Shown one piece after another: positions 32,551-41,495 of a stretch of 64,000 nucleotides of DNA. Below the pieces are notes generated by a model. That model made no database searches, was not told the DNA's origin, and saw only the letters and a program-made list of their open reading frames with translations. Origin of the DNA: a bacterium (GTDB lineage: Bacteria; Krumholzibacteriota; Krumholzibacteriia; LZORAL124-64-63); assembly GCA_024231905.1 (NCBI GenBank), contig JAAEQC010000134.1, forward strand, positions 26,569-90,568, read 5' to 3'. How positions within the stretch are numbered: position 1 is the first letter of the stretch; each line of letters opens with the position of its first letter. The translations under genes were made by a program, and so were the position numbers.

Positions 32551-34122
32551 TCAGCCCTCCCGTTCGTAGGCCGGCGCCGTCACCAACCGTGGGTCATCCA
32601 CGCCCTGGCCCACGGTGAAGTGGTAGAGGCTCTGCCAGGCGTGGTCCTCCAGGCCCATCATCTTGTGGACCTCGTCGTCGAAGTAGCAGCCGATGCCCGT
32701 GCCCCGCACGCCTGCCGCCTCGGCGGCCAGGTAGAGCATCTGTCCCACCACGCCCGTCTCCCAGAACAGCCGTGGGTAGAAGCCGGCGCCGTACTCGTGC
32801 AGGGGCTCATCGAAGCGCGCCAGCATGGCGGCGGCGAAAACGCCGTCGCCGGCGATCTTCTGGGTGCAGCACAGAGCGCGGGCGTGGTTCCTGAGATCGG
32901 CCGTGTCCAGGCGCACCAGAGGCACGTCGTCGGGGCAGCGCCGCGGGCGTTCCCAGGTAGCGACCGGGGGCAGGATCTCGCGCAGCTCCTCGGCGTGATC
33001 AGGTGAGCGGGACAGGAGGTACGGACCCGCCGGCAAACCCGCCACCCGGTGCACGAAGAGCAGGACCGACACCTGGGCCGGCCACGGCAACGGCACCTGG
33101 CCTGGCAGCGCACGGCGGCAGATCTCGTAGAACGCTTCGGCATCGAGACCCGTGGCGCCGTCCATGCTCACGGCGCTGCGGCGGCCACGGACGAGGGACA
33201 GGAAGGATCGATCGCCGGTAGTCGGCGGAATCGGCGGTGCAGGCGTCTCGCCATCCCAGCCCCGGCCGGGCCAGGCGACGGCCTCGCGCACCTCCTCCAC
33301 CAAGGGCCAGTCCTGGTGCCCTTCACTCAGACGCGACGGCTCGCCGCGGGCCTCGAGGCGCTTGCGGAGATCCTCGATCTCCGAAATGGTCGGGACGCCA
33401 ACCAGCTCGCTCGCGGGACCCACATGCAACAGCAGATCGGGGTGGTCCACTTCGGGGCCGTTCCGCCGCGCGCACCCCAGCAACCGCCCCACCAGCTCCG
33501 ACGACAGGCCGTCCAGCAGTCGCGCCTCCCAGCCCAGCGACCGGGCCGCCAGGGTGATGGCCGCCAGGGCATGGCCCGTGTCGTGGTTGCAGTAGCGGAA
33601 CGAGCGCTCCCCGTACTTCCAGGCTTCGCGCCAGACCACCGAACTCAGTCCTACCAGCAGGCCGCGCCCCGCGGGCCAACCGCAGCCCACGCCCGCATGC
33701 TCGAGGGCGTGGAGGTCGGGACGGTAGTGGTGCAGGCCGTCCTCGCGCACCAACCAGGTCTCGGTGGGATGAAGATTGCCGCTGGAAGGGTTCACGCGCA
33801 GGGCCCAGCGCTGGGCCACTTCGCCGTCGAGTCCGTGGGCCTCCTTCCAGGCGGACAGGGCCATGCTGCCGTAGAGCAACCGGCTCACGGCGGCATCGTC
33901 CACCGGCGCGGGCGGTAGGCCGCCGGCTATCACCTCTCGCCAGGTCGGTCCGCCGGTATCGTCTTCCGGCAGGGACAACCGGCGGACGTCGGCGCCGTCG
34001 AAGCGCAGGAAGGGGTCGGGCTGGTTGGCCCAATCCATGTACCCGAGGGAGCGGGCGTCGCGCTGGGGTTGGTGTTTGGTCTCGTCGTGGAAGCGAAAGA
34101 CTGTTTTCAGATTGTTGTTCAT
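32551..34122 (-). CDS. SagB/ThcOx-type nitroreductase with duplicated domains
   Basis: A 523-residue flavoprotein. The N-terminal half includes LRVNPSSGNLHPTETWLV (the SagB signature for FMN binding) and RYCNHDTGHALAAITLAARS. The C-terminal half repeats the fold with SLVRGRRSAVSMDGATGL, FFVHRVAGLPAGPYLL-like sequence and WETGVVGQMLYLAAEAAGVR followed by GTGIGCYFDDEVHKM. SagB-type dehydrogenases oxidise azolines in peptide natural products, but stand-alone tandem forms are common in environmental bacteria with unknown substrates. No YcaO or precursor-peptide gene is visible nearby. Confidence 0.82.
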   Translation of the reverse strand: MNNNLKTVFRFHDETKHQPQRDARSLGYMDWANQPDPFLRFDGADVRRLSLPEDDTGGPTWREVIAGGLPPAPVDDAAVSRLLYGSMALSAWKEAHGLDGEVAQRWALRVNPSSGNLHPTETWLVREDGLHHYRPDLHALEHAGVGCGWPAGRGLLVGLSSVVWREAWKYGERSFRYCNHDTGHALAAITLAARSLGWEARLLDGLSSELVGRLLGCARRNGPEVDHPDLLLHVGPASELVGVPTISEIEDLRKRLEARGEPSRLSEGHQDWPLVEEVREAVAWPGRGWDGETPAPPIPPTTGDRSFLSLVRGRRSAVSMDGATGLDAEAFYEICRRALPGQVPLPWPAQVSVLLFVHRVAGLPAGPYLLSRSPDHAEELREILPPVATWERPRRCPDDVPLVRLDTADLRNHARALCCTQKIAGDGVFAAAMLARFDEPLHEYGAGFYPRLFWETGVVGQMLYLAAEAAGVRGTGIGCYFDDEVHKMMGLEDHAWQSLYHFTVGQGVDDPRLVTAPAYEREG

Positions 34123-34179
34123 GGTCCGGGCAAGTTACGCACGCGGCGCGACGGCCGCGACCCATCGCAGGACGCACGA

Positions 34180-34210
34180 CGGCCGCCGCCCCACCAGGGA
34201 GCGGCGGCCG
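34180..34210 (-). terminator. hairpin after the bactofilin gene
   Basis: CGGCCGCCGC (34180-34189) pairs with GCGGCGGCCG (34201-34210), a perfect 10-bp stem 23 bases past the bactofilin stop. There is no T-tail, so it may act as an RNA-stabilising or Rho-assisted end. Confidence 0.4.
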
Positions 34211-34232
34211 GTCTCGTGGCGAAGGCCGCCGA

Positions 34233-34646
34233 CTACTTCTTGTCGTCGCCCATAGGAGGCGTGGGCTTGGCCGGCGACACGGCCGCCGGATTCTTGGCGC
34301 CCATGGAGCAGTTGCCCTCGAAGAACACGCCTTCGTCGATGACCAGGCGCTTGGTCTTGATGTCGCCCTCCACGTGGGAGCCGCTCTGCAATTCGATCTT
34401 GTTCTCGGCGGTGATGTTGCCGAAGAGCTGGCCGCCGATGATGGCGTTCTTCACCTTCACGTTGGCGTGTACCACACCGGTCTTGCCGATGACGAGGCTC
34501 TCGGGAGTGCCAATAGTGCCCTTGAATTCACCTTCGACCCGCAATGTGCCGCGCACTTCGACCTTGCCGTCGAACTTGCAGCCCTGGGCGATGATGGAGG
34601 TCTGACCGCTGGGCACGGACTGGTTCTCGGGTTCTTTTCCGAACAT
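34233..34646 (-). CDS. bactofilin (polymer-forming cytoskeletal protein)
   Basis: A 137-residue protein, start at 34646 (GGAGGAACACC upstream). The central beta-helix of repeated short strands is typical of bactofilins (GCKFDGKVEVRGTLRVEGEF, SLVIGKTGVVHANVKVKNAI, GQLFGNITAENKIELQSG, VEGDIKTKRLVIDEGVFFEG). It is flanked by short disordered tails. Bactofilins polymerise without nucleotide and guide local cell-wall synthesis. It follows the M23 peptidase gene by 76 bases, the classical bactofilin-LytM pairing for shape control. Confidence 0.92.
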   Translation of the reverse strand: MFGKEPENQSVPSGQTSIIAQGCKFDGKVEVRGTLRVEGEFKGTIGTPESLVIGKTGVVHANVKVKNAIIGGQLFGNITAENKIELQSGSHVEGDIKTKRLVIDEGVFFEGNCSMGAKNPAAVSPAKPTPPMGDDKK

Positions 34647-34722
34647 GGTGTTCCTCCTTGGGCCGGACGGGGTAGCCCGGTTTCCTGGCCGAAACGCGCG
34701 TCGTGCGCGATATGCTCCTCGA

Positions 34723-35523
34723 TCAATTCCTGGGCGGGTCGCCGGCGATGACGGATCGTGGATCGACCGCTTCGCCCTGGCGCCAGACCTCGAAATGCAG
34801 GTGGGTGGCCGTGGCCTGACCCGTTGCCCCCATGTAGGCGATGATCTGGCCCGTTTCCACCCGGTCGCCCATAGCCACCGCCAGTCGGCTGCAATGGCCA
34901 TAGACTGTTAGGTAACCGAATCCGTGTTCGATTTCAACATAGTTTCCCAGGTGCTGGTCCTCGCCGGCGCGGGCGACCCGGCCGGCCGCCGCCGCGGTGA
35001 TGGGTGTGTCGCCGGCCGAAGCAATATCCAGGCCCGGGTGGGATTCCACGCCCCGGGCCTGATTCCCCTGGATGAACTCCCGGGTGACGTAGCCCGCTGC
35101 GGGCCAGTTCACCGGCCCTTCGCTCAGGGACAGGGCAGCAGCCCGGCGCAGGGCCTCCCCCGCCGAGCCTGGGGCGCTGGCGGTCCACACCGCCAGGGAA
35201 TCTTCCGCCGCCGGGGGCGCCGTGTCCACCCCGAGCATGACCAGCAGGTGTTCCTGCAGCTGGCGGGTCCCCTCCAGTTCCGCGGCCAGGGTGTCGGCCC
35301 TGGCGGCGATGACCTGGGCGGCGGCCAGTTCCCGCTCGAGGCGTCCGATCTCCTGTCGCTCCCCGTATCGTCCCGCGAAGATGGCCATGAGGCCGGCGAT
35401 CATACCGGCGGTAATGAAGACCAGGCCCACGAGCGTCACCGCCATGGGGCGCGAGATGCCGTACTCCCGGGTCCGTCCATGGTCGGGGATGAAGATGATG
35501 CGTGTGTGGCGCGGGATGCCCAT
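34723..35523 (-). CDS. M23-family peptidoglycan endopeptidase, membrane-anchored
   Basis: A 266-residue protein. A short cytosolic part is followed by one membrane segment (about 28-48, VTLVGLVFITAGMIAGLMAI), a coiled coil (about 55-95) and a LytM/M23 domain (about 150-262). The zinc ligands are in SHPGLDIAS (His and Asp) and THLHFEV (His-x-His), with catalytic YGHCSRL between. It cuts peptide cross-links in the cell wall or, if inactive, activates amidases. All zinc ligands are present, so it should be active. It sits between a histidine kinase and a bactofilin gene, four bases after the kinase start-side stop. Confidence 0.9.
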   Translation of the reverse strand: MGIPRHTRIIFIPDHGRTREYGISRPMAVTLVGLVFITAGMIAGLMAIFAGRYGERQEIGRLERELAAAQVIAARADTLAAELEGTRQLQEHLLVMLGVDTAPPAAEDSLAVWTASAPGSAGEALRRAAALSLSEGPVNWPAAGYVTREFIQGNQARGVESHPGLDIASAGDTPITAAAAGRVARAGEDQHLGNYVEIEHGFGYLTVYGHCSRLAVAMGDRVETGQIIAYMGATGQATATHLHFEVWRQGEAVDPRSVIAGDPPRN

Positions 35524-35527
35524 GGGG

Positions 35528-36922
35528 TCAGCCGTCCTCGATGAGGGAAGGGGAGCCGGACTCCCCGCGGGCCCGCGGCAGGTGCAGACAGAACGTGGTG
35601 CCCGACCCGGCGACGCTGTCCACGGCGATGCGCCCGCCGTGCTCGTGCACGATGCGTGCGACGATGGACAAGCCCAGGCCCGTACCCATGCCGTAGTCCT
35701 TGGTGGTGAAGAAGGGCAGGAAGATGGAGTCGCGGTGTTCCTCGGGAATGCCTTCGCCCGTGTCGGAGAAGACCACGGTCAGTTCGCCCGGGTCGCCGGC
35801 GGCGATGGTGACGGTGATGCCGCCGCCGTCGGGCATGGCGTCCAGGGCGTTGGCCATGAGGTTGAAAAAGACCTGCTCCAGTTCGTTGCGGTTGCCGTAC
35901 ACCCAGGGATCGGTTTCGCGTTTGATCTTCACCTCGACGCCGGCCACGCGCAGGTTCTTCTCGAAGAGGAAACGGGTCTCGCCCAGGGCGTCGGCCAGGT
36001 CGACGCGGCCGCGATCGCTGCCCGTGGGCCGCGCAAAATTCAGGAGGCCTTTGATGATGCCGCGGCACTGTTCGGTCTGGCGGATGATGCGGCGGATGTC
36101 GTCGGCGTCGTCCTCGTCCTTGACCGTGTCCTCGAGCATCTGGGCCGACAGGAGGATCGAGCCCAGCGGCGTGTTCAACTGGTGGGCGATGCCCGCGGCG
36201 AGCTGACCGATGCCCGCCAGTTTTTCGGTCTCACCCATGCGCGTCTCGAGCTGCTTCTCGGAGGTGATGTCCCGGGCGATGACCACGAACGAACCGGTGT
36301 CGTCGTCCAGGGGACCCGCGTCCGGGCGGATGCCCGAGACGGTCAAGCTCAGGGTTCGGGGCGCGTCGCTCGCTTCGCCCTGCTGCAGCTCGTAGGTGAG
36401 GCTGTGGCCGGTGCGCCGGACGTCACCGAAGACCTGCTCGAGGGTGATGGTGCGATCGCGCTGCAGACCCAGGTCCAGTTCGTCAACGCTGCGGCCGAGC
36501 GCGTTGCGCCGCGGCACCCGGAAGAGGGACTCGGCGAGCTTGTTCCACTCCTGCACCCGACCCTGTTCGTCGATCAGGAAGATGGCCTCGCCGGCGTGGT
36601 TGATGATGCTCCGATATTTCTGTTCTGACCTGCGAAGACGCAAGTTAGCGAGCTCGGTATTCCGTATACGGACGTAAAAACTCCACCCCAGGCCGAGTAC
36701 GAAGACCTGGAACATGCCCCTGGCCAGAAGCTCGGTGACCACGTGACCGGAGCGCCAGCCCTGCTCCCACACACCCTGCCAGGAACCGGTCTCGTTGTAG
36801 AGCAGATACAGCCAGTAGGACTGCACCACGAGCACCGAGGCCGACGCCAGGAGCAGCGCTACGAGCAGCATGCGCAACCGCTGCGCGCGACCGGGCAACC
36901 GCAATGTCTTCAAGCGGCCCAT
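35528..36922 (-). CDS. PAS-domain sensor histidine kinase
   Basis: A 464-residue kinase from the ATG at 36922 (GAGG upstream, just past the parB stop). Two membrane segments lie at about 18-42 and 72-95, then a PAS domain (about 112-225, YRSIINHAGEAIFLIDEQGR). A NtrB/ZraS-like HisKA follows with His 247 in AGIAHQLNTPLGSI, and a HATPase (NLMANALDAMPDGGG, DTGEGIPEEH, GTGLGLSIV). No response regulator is adjacent. This type usually phosphorylates NtrC-family regulators; the TPR-sigma54 activator in this window lacks a receiver and so is not an obvious target. Confidence 0.87.
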   Translation of the reverse strand: MGRLKTLRLPGRAQRLRMLLVALLLASASVLVVQSYWLYLLYNETGSWQGVWEQGWRSGHVVTELLARGMFQVFVLGLGWSFYVRIRNTELANLRLRRSEQKYRSIINHAGEAIFLIDEQGRVQEWNKLAESLFRVPRRNALGRSVDELDLGLQRDRTITLEQVFGDVRRTGHSLTYELQQGEASDAPRTLSLTVSGIRPDAGPLDDDTGSFVVIARDITSEKQLETRMGETEKLAGIGQLAAGIAHQLNTPLGSILLSAQMLEDTVKDEDDADDIRRIIRQTEQCRGIIKGLLNFARPTGSDRGRVDLADALGETRFLFEKNLRVAGVEVKIKRETDPWVYGNRNELEQVFFNLMANALDAMPDGGGITVTIAAGDPGELTVVFSDTGEGIPEEHRDSIFLPFFTTKDYGMGTGLGLSIVARIVHEHGGRIAVDSVAGSGTTFCLHLPRARGESGSPSLIEDG

Positions 36923-36930
36923 GGTGCGCC

Positions 36931-37872
36931 TCAGAGTTCGGTGTCCACGCCCATGATCTTCAACAGGCGAATGAAGTCGTCGTCGTCGTAGAAGCGGAGA
37001 CTGATGGTGCCCTTGCCGGTCTTCGCATCGCGCTGGACCGTTACCGGCGAGCCGTACATCTCCTCGGCGCGGCGGCGCAGGGCGGCCACGGCCGGATCTT
37101 CCGGCGCTGCTTTCCTGGTCTTGCGTTTGCGACGCGGACTGCGGCCGGCGAGCTGGGCCCGCTGCTCCGCCTCGCGGACCGACAGACCGCGGCCGGCACA
37201 CAGCCTGGCCAGCTGCACCCGCGACGGTCCCGGCTCCATGCCCAGCAGGGCCTTGGCGTGGCCGCGACGGATGCGGCGTTCATGCAGGAGGTCGAGCACC
37301 TCCTGTTCGAGAGTGAGGATGCGCAGCATATTGGCCACGGTGCTGCGCTTCTTGCCCAGCATCTCGGCCACCTCTTCCTGGGTGGCGTCGTAGCCGTCCA
37401 GCAGGTTTCGGTAGGCGGCGGCCTCCTCCACCGGGTCCAGATCCTCGCGCTGGATGTTCTCCAGCAAGGCCACCTTCAGGGCCTCGGTCTCGGCGTAGGT
37501 GCACACCAGGGCGGGTACCCGCTCCAGGCCCGCCAGCCGCGCCGCGCGCACCCGCCGCTCGCCGGCCACCACGCAGTAGGCGAGACTCTCGGCATCGGCG
37601 TCCGAATCCGGATGCTGGGCCACGGATTCGCCTTCCTGCAGCCGGCGCACGAGCACGGGCTGGAGGATGCCGACCTGCTTGATGGAATTGGCTAGTTCGT
37701 CTAATGTGTTGTTGTTAAATGATTTACGTGGCTGATCGGGGTTGAATCCGATTTCCTCGAGGGGAATCCGGCGCACCGACGCCTCGTCGGCCACGGGAAT
37801 GGGCGACCCGGTCAGGTCGGCCCCCTGGATGAGCGCCGAGAGGCCCTTCCCCAGCACACGATTCTTGGACAT
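36931..37872 (-). CDS. parB: chromosome partitioning protein ParB
   Basis: A 313-residue ParB/Spo0J, start at 37872 (GGTGGAG upstream). The N-terminal tail KNRVLGKGLSALI binds ParA. The CTP-binding/clamp domain follows (RRIPLEEIGFNPDQPRKSF; VVAGERRVRAARLAGLERVP with the GERR box; ALLENIQREDLDPVEEAAAY). The HTH (ATQEEVAEMLGKKRSTVANM) recognises parS. A basic linker and C-terminal dimer domain (IRLLKIMGVDTEL) end it. It follows parA by 21 bases; two parS sites lie upstream of parA. Confidence 0.95.
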   Translation of the reverse strand: MSKNRVLGKGLSALIQGADLTGSPIPVADEASVRRIPLEEIGFNPDQPRKSFNNNTLDELANSIKQVGILQPVLVRRLQEGESVAQHPDSDADAESLAYCVVAGERRVRAARLAGLERVPALVCTYAETEALKVALLENIQREDLDPVEEAAAYRNLLDGYDATQEEVAEMLGKKRSTVANMLRILTLEQEVLDLLHERRIRRGHAKALLGMEPGPSRVQLARLCAGRGLSVREAEQRAQLAGRSPRRKRKTRKAAPEDPAVAALRRRAEEMYGSPVTVQRDAKTGKGTISLRFYDDDDFIRLLKIMGVDTEL

Positions 37873-37893
37873 GGGCTCCACCTTTCCGTGGTG

Positions 37894-38715
37894 CTAGTCG
37901 GATGTTTCCTGCGTGCCGGCCGCGGCCCTCCGGGCGTTCTGGGCGTGCCGTCCTTCCGGCGCGTTCTGGGCGATGACCTCGCGCGCCAGATCGAGATAGC
38001 TGCGGGACCCGACGCACTCCACGTCGTACAGCAGGATGGGCTTGCCGAAGGACGGCGCTTCGCTCAGCCGCACGTTGCGCGGGATCTTGGTCTCGTACAC
38101 GGTCTCGCCGAAGAAGTCGATGGCTTCGTCCGCAACCTGGTTCGACAACCGGAGCCGGCGGTCGAACATGGTCAGGAGCACCCCCTCCAGGCGCAGGTCG
38201 GGATTCAATCCGCGCTGGACGAGTTGCACCGTACTGAGCAGCTGGCTCAAACCCTCGAGGGCGTAGTACTCGCACTGGATGGGGATGAGCACCGAGTCGG
38301 CGGCGCTTAGGGCGTTGAGAGTGAGCAGACCGAGGCTCGGCGGCGTGTCGATGATGATGAAGTCGTACTCGTTGCGCAGGGGCCGCAGCACGCGCGCCAG
38401 GAAGTGCTCGCGTTCGGCCTCGCCCACCAACTCCACCTCGGAACCGGCCAAGCGCCGGTCCGCGGGCAGCACATCCATGAAGCCGATGGCGGTCTGCTGG
38501 ATGGTGCTCCTGGCATCCGCGGCGCCCAACATGAACTCGTAAACTGTTGTCTCATTAACTGATACGCCAACACCCGAAGTGGCGTTGCCCTGGGGATCGA
38601 GGTCCACCATGAGGACGCGCTGTTCGGCCACGGCAAGGCTCGCCGCCAGGTTGACGGCCGTGGTCGTCTTGCCAACGCCGCCCTTCTGGTTGGAGATGGA
38701 GATGATCTTTTTCAC
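37894..38715 (-). CDS. parA: chromosome partitioning ATPase ParA/Soj
   Basis: A 273-residue ParA, taken from the GTG at 38715 that gives the canonical VKKIISISNQKGGVGKTTTA start. An earlier ATG at 38763 would add a non-conserved tail. It has the deviant Walker A KGGVGKTT, Walker A' VLMVDLDPQGNATSG and Walker B YDFIIIDTPPSLG. It drives segregation of ParB-parS complexes on the nucleoid. The C-terminus has an Ala/Arg-rich extension (GRHAQNARRAAAGTQETSD). Confidence 0.95.
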   Translation of the reverse strand: MKKIISISNQKGGVGKTTTAVNLAASLAVAEQRVLMVDLDPQGNATSGVGVSVNETTVYEFMLGAADARSTIQQTAIGFMDVLPADRRLAGSEVELVGEAEREHFLARVLRPLRNEYDFIIIDTPPSLGLLTLNALSAADSVLIPIQCEYYALEGLSQLLSTVQLVQRGLNPDLRLEGVLLTMFDRRLRLSNQVADEAIDFFGETVYETKIPRNVRLSEAPSFGKPILLYDVECVGSRSYLDLAREVIAQNAPEGRHAQNARRAAAGTQETSD

Positions 38716-38816
38716 GCTGGACCTGGGCCTTCCGGGAGGAATGGATGAAAGATAGGCGAGCAATGTACCGCTTTCGGTCGTCCTGCGTCAAGACAACGCG
38801 ACCGCTTGGGGAGGAT

Positions 38817-38832
38817 TGTTCCACGTGGAACA
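38817..38832. promoter_or_regulatory. parS: parS site 1
   Basis: The perfect 16-bp palindrome TGTTCCACGTGGAACA is the ParB binding site in its GC-variant form (common form TGTTTCACGTGAAACA). It lies about 100 bases upstream of parA. Confidence 0.92.
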
Positions 38833-38854
38833 TTGGGCGGGGACGGAAGCGCGT

Positions 38855-38870
38855 TGTTCCACGTGGAACA
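38855..38870. promoter_or_regulatory. parS: parS site 2
   Basis: An identical TGTTCCACGTGGAACA palindrome, 38 bases from the first, just after the rsmG stop. Two identical sites in tandem about 9 kb from oriC fit the usual centromere position. Confidence 0.92.
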
Positions 38871-38885
38871 ATTATGAGAGGCGGC

Positions 38886-39575
38886 TCAAAGGCGGCTGAA
38901 ACGGTACCGGGAGACGACGAGGCTCGAACCCGGCGTTCTCACGAGACCCGAAGCTGTTGCCACGGCACGCCATTCCGCGCTCTCTACCTCGGTTGATGGA
39001 TCCGGAATCTCCAAGGTGGACACAAGGTTGTCCGACCACTTCTGGTCCTCCGGGTGAAAGCGCGCGACAGCGAGCTCCGCCTGTGCGTTAGCGGCCAGGA
39101 ATGGGCCGAGGCCCGCCAGGATCTCAACATCCGTCAATCGCAGCGCTTTCAGGGAAACGATGACGAGTTCGGCAGACGAGACGGCCCGCGAAGGAACTTC
39201 GCCCCAGCGTCCGGCGAGTACCTCGGGCGCCGGCTCGGACAGAAGGCGGGCGATCCGAGCCAAAAACCACGCCCGCTTCTCCCGCGGCTCCACCAGAACC
39301 GAATGCAGGCTCGAGCATTCGCGCGCCAACACCTCGTGCCACATGGCCGCCGGAAAGCCCCCGCCCGATCCCAGGTCGATGTAGAGCACGTGGCGCCCCG
39401 ACAGGGTCACCCCCAGCGGCCCCGGGTGGCTGCCCCAGGTGCGCAAGGCGCCGGTGCACTGGTTCGCGAGCGTGTCGATGCGCGCCGCCGTGTCGTGACG
39501 GGACACGAGATTGATGGAATCATTCCATCGTCGCACCTCGTCGCGAAACTTCGTCAGCCTGTCCGAGTCCGTCAT
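38886..39575 (-). CDS. rsmG: 16S rRNA m7G527 methyltransferase RsmG (GidB)
   Basis: A 229-residue SAM-dependent methyltransferase that methylates N7 of G527 in 16S rRNA. Visible are the N-terminal LTKFRDEVRRWNDSINLVSR, the SAM-binding YIDLGSGGGFPAAMWHEVLA and VEPREKRAWFLARIARLLSE. It overlaps the end of mnmG by four bases, the usual mnmG-rsmG coupling. Confidence 0.93.
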   Translation of the reverse strand: MTDSDRLTKFRDEVRRWNDSINLVSRHDTAARIDTLANQCTGALRTWGSHPGPLGVTLSGRHVLYIDLGSGGGFPAAMWHEVLARECSSLHSVLVEPREKRAWFLARIARLLSEPAPEVLAGRWGEVPSRAVSSAELVIVSLKALRLTDVEILAGLGPFLAANAQAELAVARFHPEDQKWSDNLVSTLEIPDPSTEVESAEWRAVATASGLVRTPGSSLVVSRYRFSRL

Positions 39576-41491
39576 GCTGGCCCCCCGTGCAGTTCTCGCC
39601 AGCGTTTGACCGCCACCGCCAGGACCGCCAGATCGCCGGCGCGCACGCCGTCGATGCGGCTCGCTTCGCCCAGAGTATCCGGCCGCACACGCTGCAGTTT
39701 CTCCCGCGCCTCGAAACTCAGGGCGGTGATCTCCAGATAGTCCATCGCGCTCGGCAGTTCCAAGTCATCCAGATGGCTCTGATGGCGCAACAGTTTCTCC
39801 TGCTTCGATATATAGCCCTCGTAATGGACCGTATTCTCCACCTGACGGAGCACGGCAGCAGCTTGTCGAGGACCCGCGCCCGACGCCTGGTACTCGGCTA
39901 TTGCGGATTCGAGATCGGCTGCGAAATCCGGACCGACCAATTCTCGAGATCGCAGATCCTCGAGCCCGTGACCCGGGTGCTTGAGCCAGGCCCGTGCCGT
40001 CTGGTGGCCGCCCTTGTCCCGGTCATGCAGGCGGGTCTTCGTGAGCACGTGCTCGATCCGGTCGGAGCAGATCTGTCGGGCGCCCAGGATCTTCCGGGCA
40101 GCGGCGGGCAACAACCCCAACTCGAGGGCGAGATCCGCCAGGCGAGCTTCCGCATTGTCGCAACGCAGATGGAGCCGGTGTTCGGCTCGCGAGGTGAACA
40201 TACGGTAAGGCTCGTCGATGTCCTTGGTCACCAGATCGTCAACCAACACACCCAGGTACGAGGTGTCCCGCCTCAGATCCAACGGTTCGCGATCGTCCAG
40301 GGACCGGACCGCATTGAGGCCCGCCACGAGCCCTTGGGCCGCAGCTTCTTCATATCCTGAAGTTCCAAGGACCTGTCCGGCTAAATACAGCCCTGACAAT
40401 GGCTTGGACTCCAAGGAGCGGCGAATCTGCCACGACGGCACACTGTCGTACTCCACGGCGTAGCCGAAGCGAACGACCTGTGCTCGCTCGAGCCCTTCAA
40501 CTGATTTCACCGCAGCAAGTTGTACATCCTGAGGCAGACTCGTGGACAGTCCGTTCACATAGACCTCGTCCGTCTCCAATCCCTCAGGCTCGAGGAAGAG
40601 CAGATGGCGCTCCTTGTCAGCGAATCGCACGACCTTATCCTCGATGGACGGGCAGTAGCGCGGGCCACGGCCCTCTATGGCGCCCGTGAACAAAGGCGAT
40701 CTGTGTTGCGCGGCGCGGATCAACTCGTGGGTGCGGGCATTCGTATAGGCCAGCCAGCAATCGATCTGGTCCGGGGTGAATTCGCCCGTACGGAATGAGA
40801 AAGGCTCCGGCGGCTCGTCCCCCGACTGGGCCTGCAGGCGGGAGACATCGATGGTGTCCCGGCGCAGGCGCGGCGGCGTACCGGTCTTCAGGCGGCGAAG
40901 TTCGAAACCGGCGGCCACGAGATCCGTGCTCAGGCCCTCGGCGCTGGCCGCGCCCTCGCGCCCGCCGGCGGTGCGATTCTCTCCCGTGTGCATGAGTCCC
41001 TTGAGAAAAGTGCCCGTGCAGAGGATCACCTTGGCGGCGGCCAATTCGCGTCCGCCGGCCAGGCGCACCCCGGTGACCAGGCCCTCACCGTCGGCAGTGC
41101 GCCGCCAGAGAAGGCCCGCCACGTCGCCGTCAACCACCTCGAGTCCGTCGACCGTCTGCACGACTTGCGCCATGCGTTCCTGGTAATGCTGCTTGTCCGC
41201 CTGGGCCCGCGGTGACTGGACCGCCGGCCCCTTGCGGCGGTTGAGGATACGGAACTGAATGCCGGTCGCGTCGATGGCCACACCCATCTCGCCGCCGAGC
41301 ACGTCGATCTCCCGCACCAGGTGGCCTTTGCCCAGACCGCCGATGGCTGGATTGCAGGGCATACGCCCCGCCTCGGCCGGGTCGTGGGTGACGAGAGCCG
41401 TGCTTGCGCCCAAGCGAGCCGCCGCCAGGGCCGCTTCGATCCCAGCGTGGCCTCCGCCTACCACAATTATGTCCAACTTGTTTAGGGACAT
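39572..41491 (-). CDS. mnmG: tRNA uridine-5-carboxymethylaminomethyl modification enzyme MnmG (GidA)
   Basis: A 639-residue FAD protein that with MnmE installs cmnm5U34 in tRNAs. FAD-binding IIVVGGGHAGIEAALAAARL is at the N-terminus. Also visible are CNPAIGGLGKGHLVREIDVL, LKTGTPPRLRRDTIDVS, GRGPRYCPSIEDKVVRF and YLAGQVLGTSGYEEAAAQGL. The length is normal for the family. It begins four bases after the mnmE stop. Confidence 0.96.
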   Translation of the reverse strand: MSLNKLDIIVVGGGHAGIEAALAAARLGASTALVTHDPAEAGRMPCNPAIGGLGKGHLVREIDVLGGEMGVAIDATGIQFRILNRRKGPAVQSPRAQADKQHYQERMAQVVQTVDGLEVVDGDVAGLLWRRTADGEGLVTGVRLAGGRELAAAKVILCTGTFLKGLMHTGENRTAGGREGAASAEGLSTDLVAAGFELRRLKTGTPPRLRRDTIDVSRLQAQSGDEPPEPFSFRTGEFTPDQIDCWLAYTNARTHELIRAAQHRSPLFTGAIEGRGPRYCPSIEDKVVRFADKERHLLFLEPEGLETDEVYVNGLSTSLPQDVQLAAVKSVEGLERAQVVRFGYAVEYDSVPSWQIRRSLESKPLSGLYLAGQVLGTSGYEEAAAQGLVAGLNAVRSLDDREPLDLRRDTSYLGVLVDDLVTKDIDEPYRMFTSRAEHRLHLRCDNAEARLADLALELGLLPAAARKILGARQICSDRIEHVLTKTRLHDRDKGGHQTARAWLKHPGHGLEDLRSRELVGPDFAADLESAIAEYQASGAGPRQAAAVLRQVENTVHYEGYISKQEKLLRHQSHLDDLELPSAMDYLEITALSFEAREKLQRVRPDTLGEASRIDGVRAGDLAVLAVAVKRWRELHGGPA

Positions 41492-41495
41492 CTAC

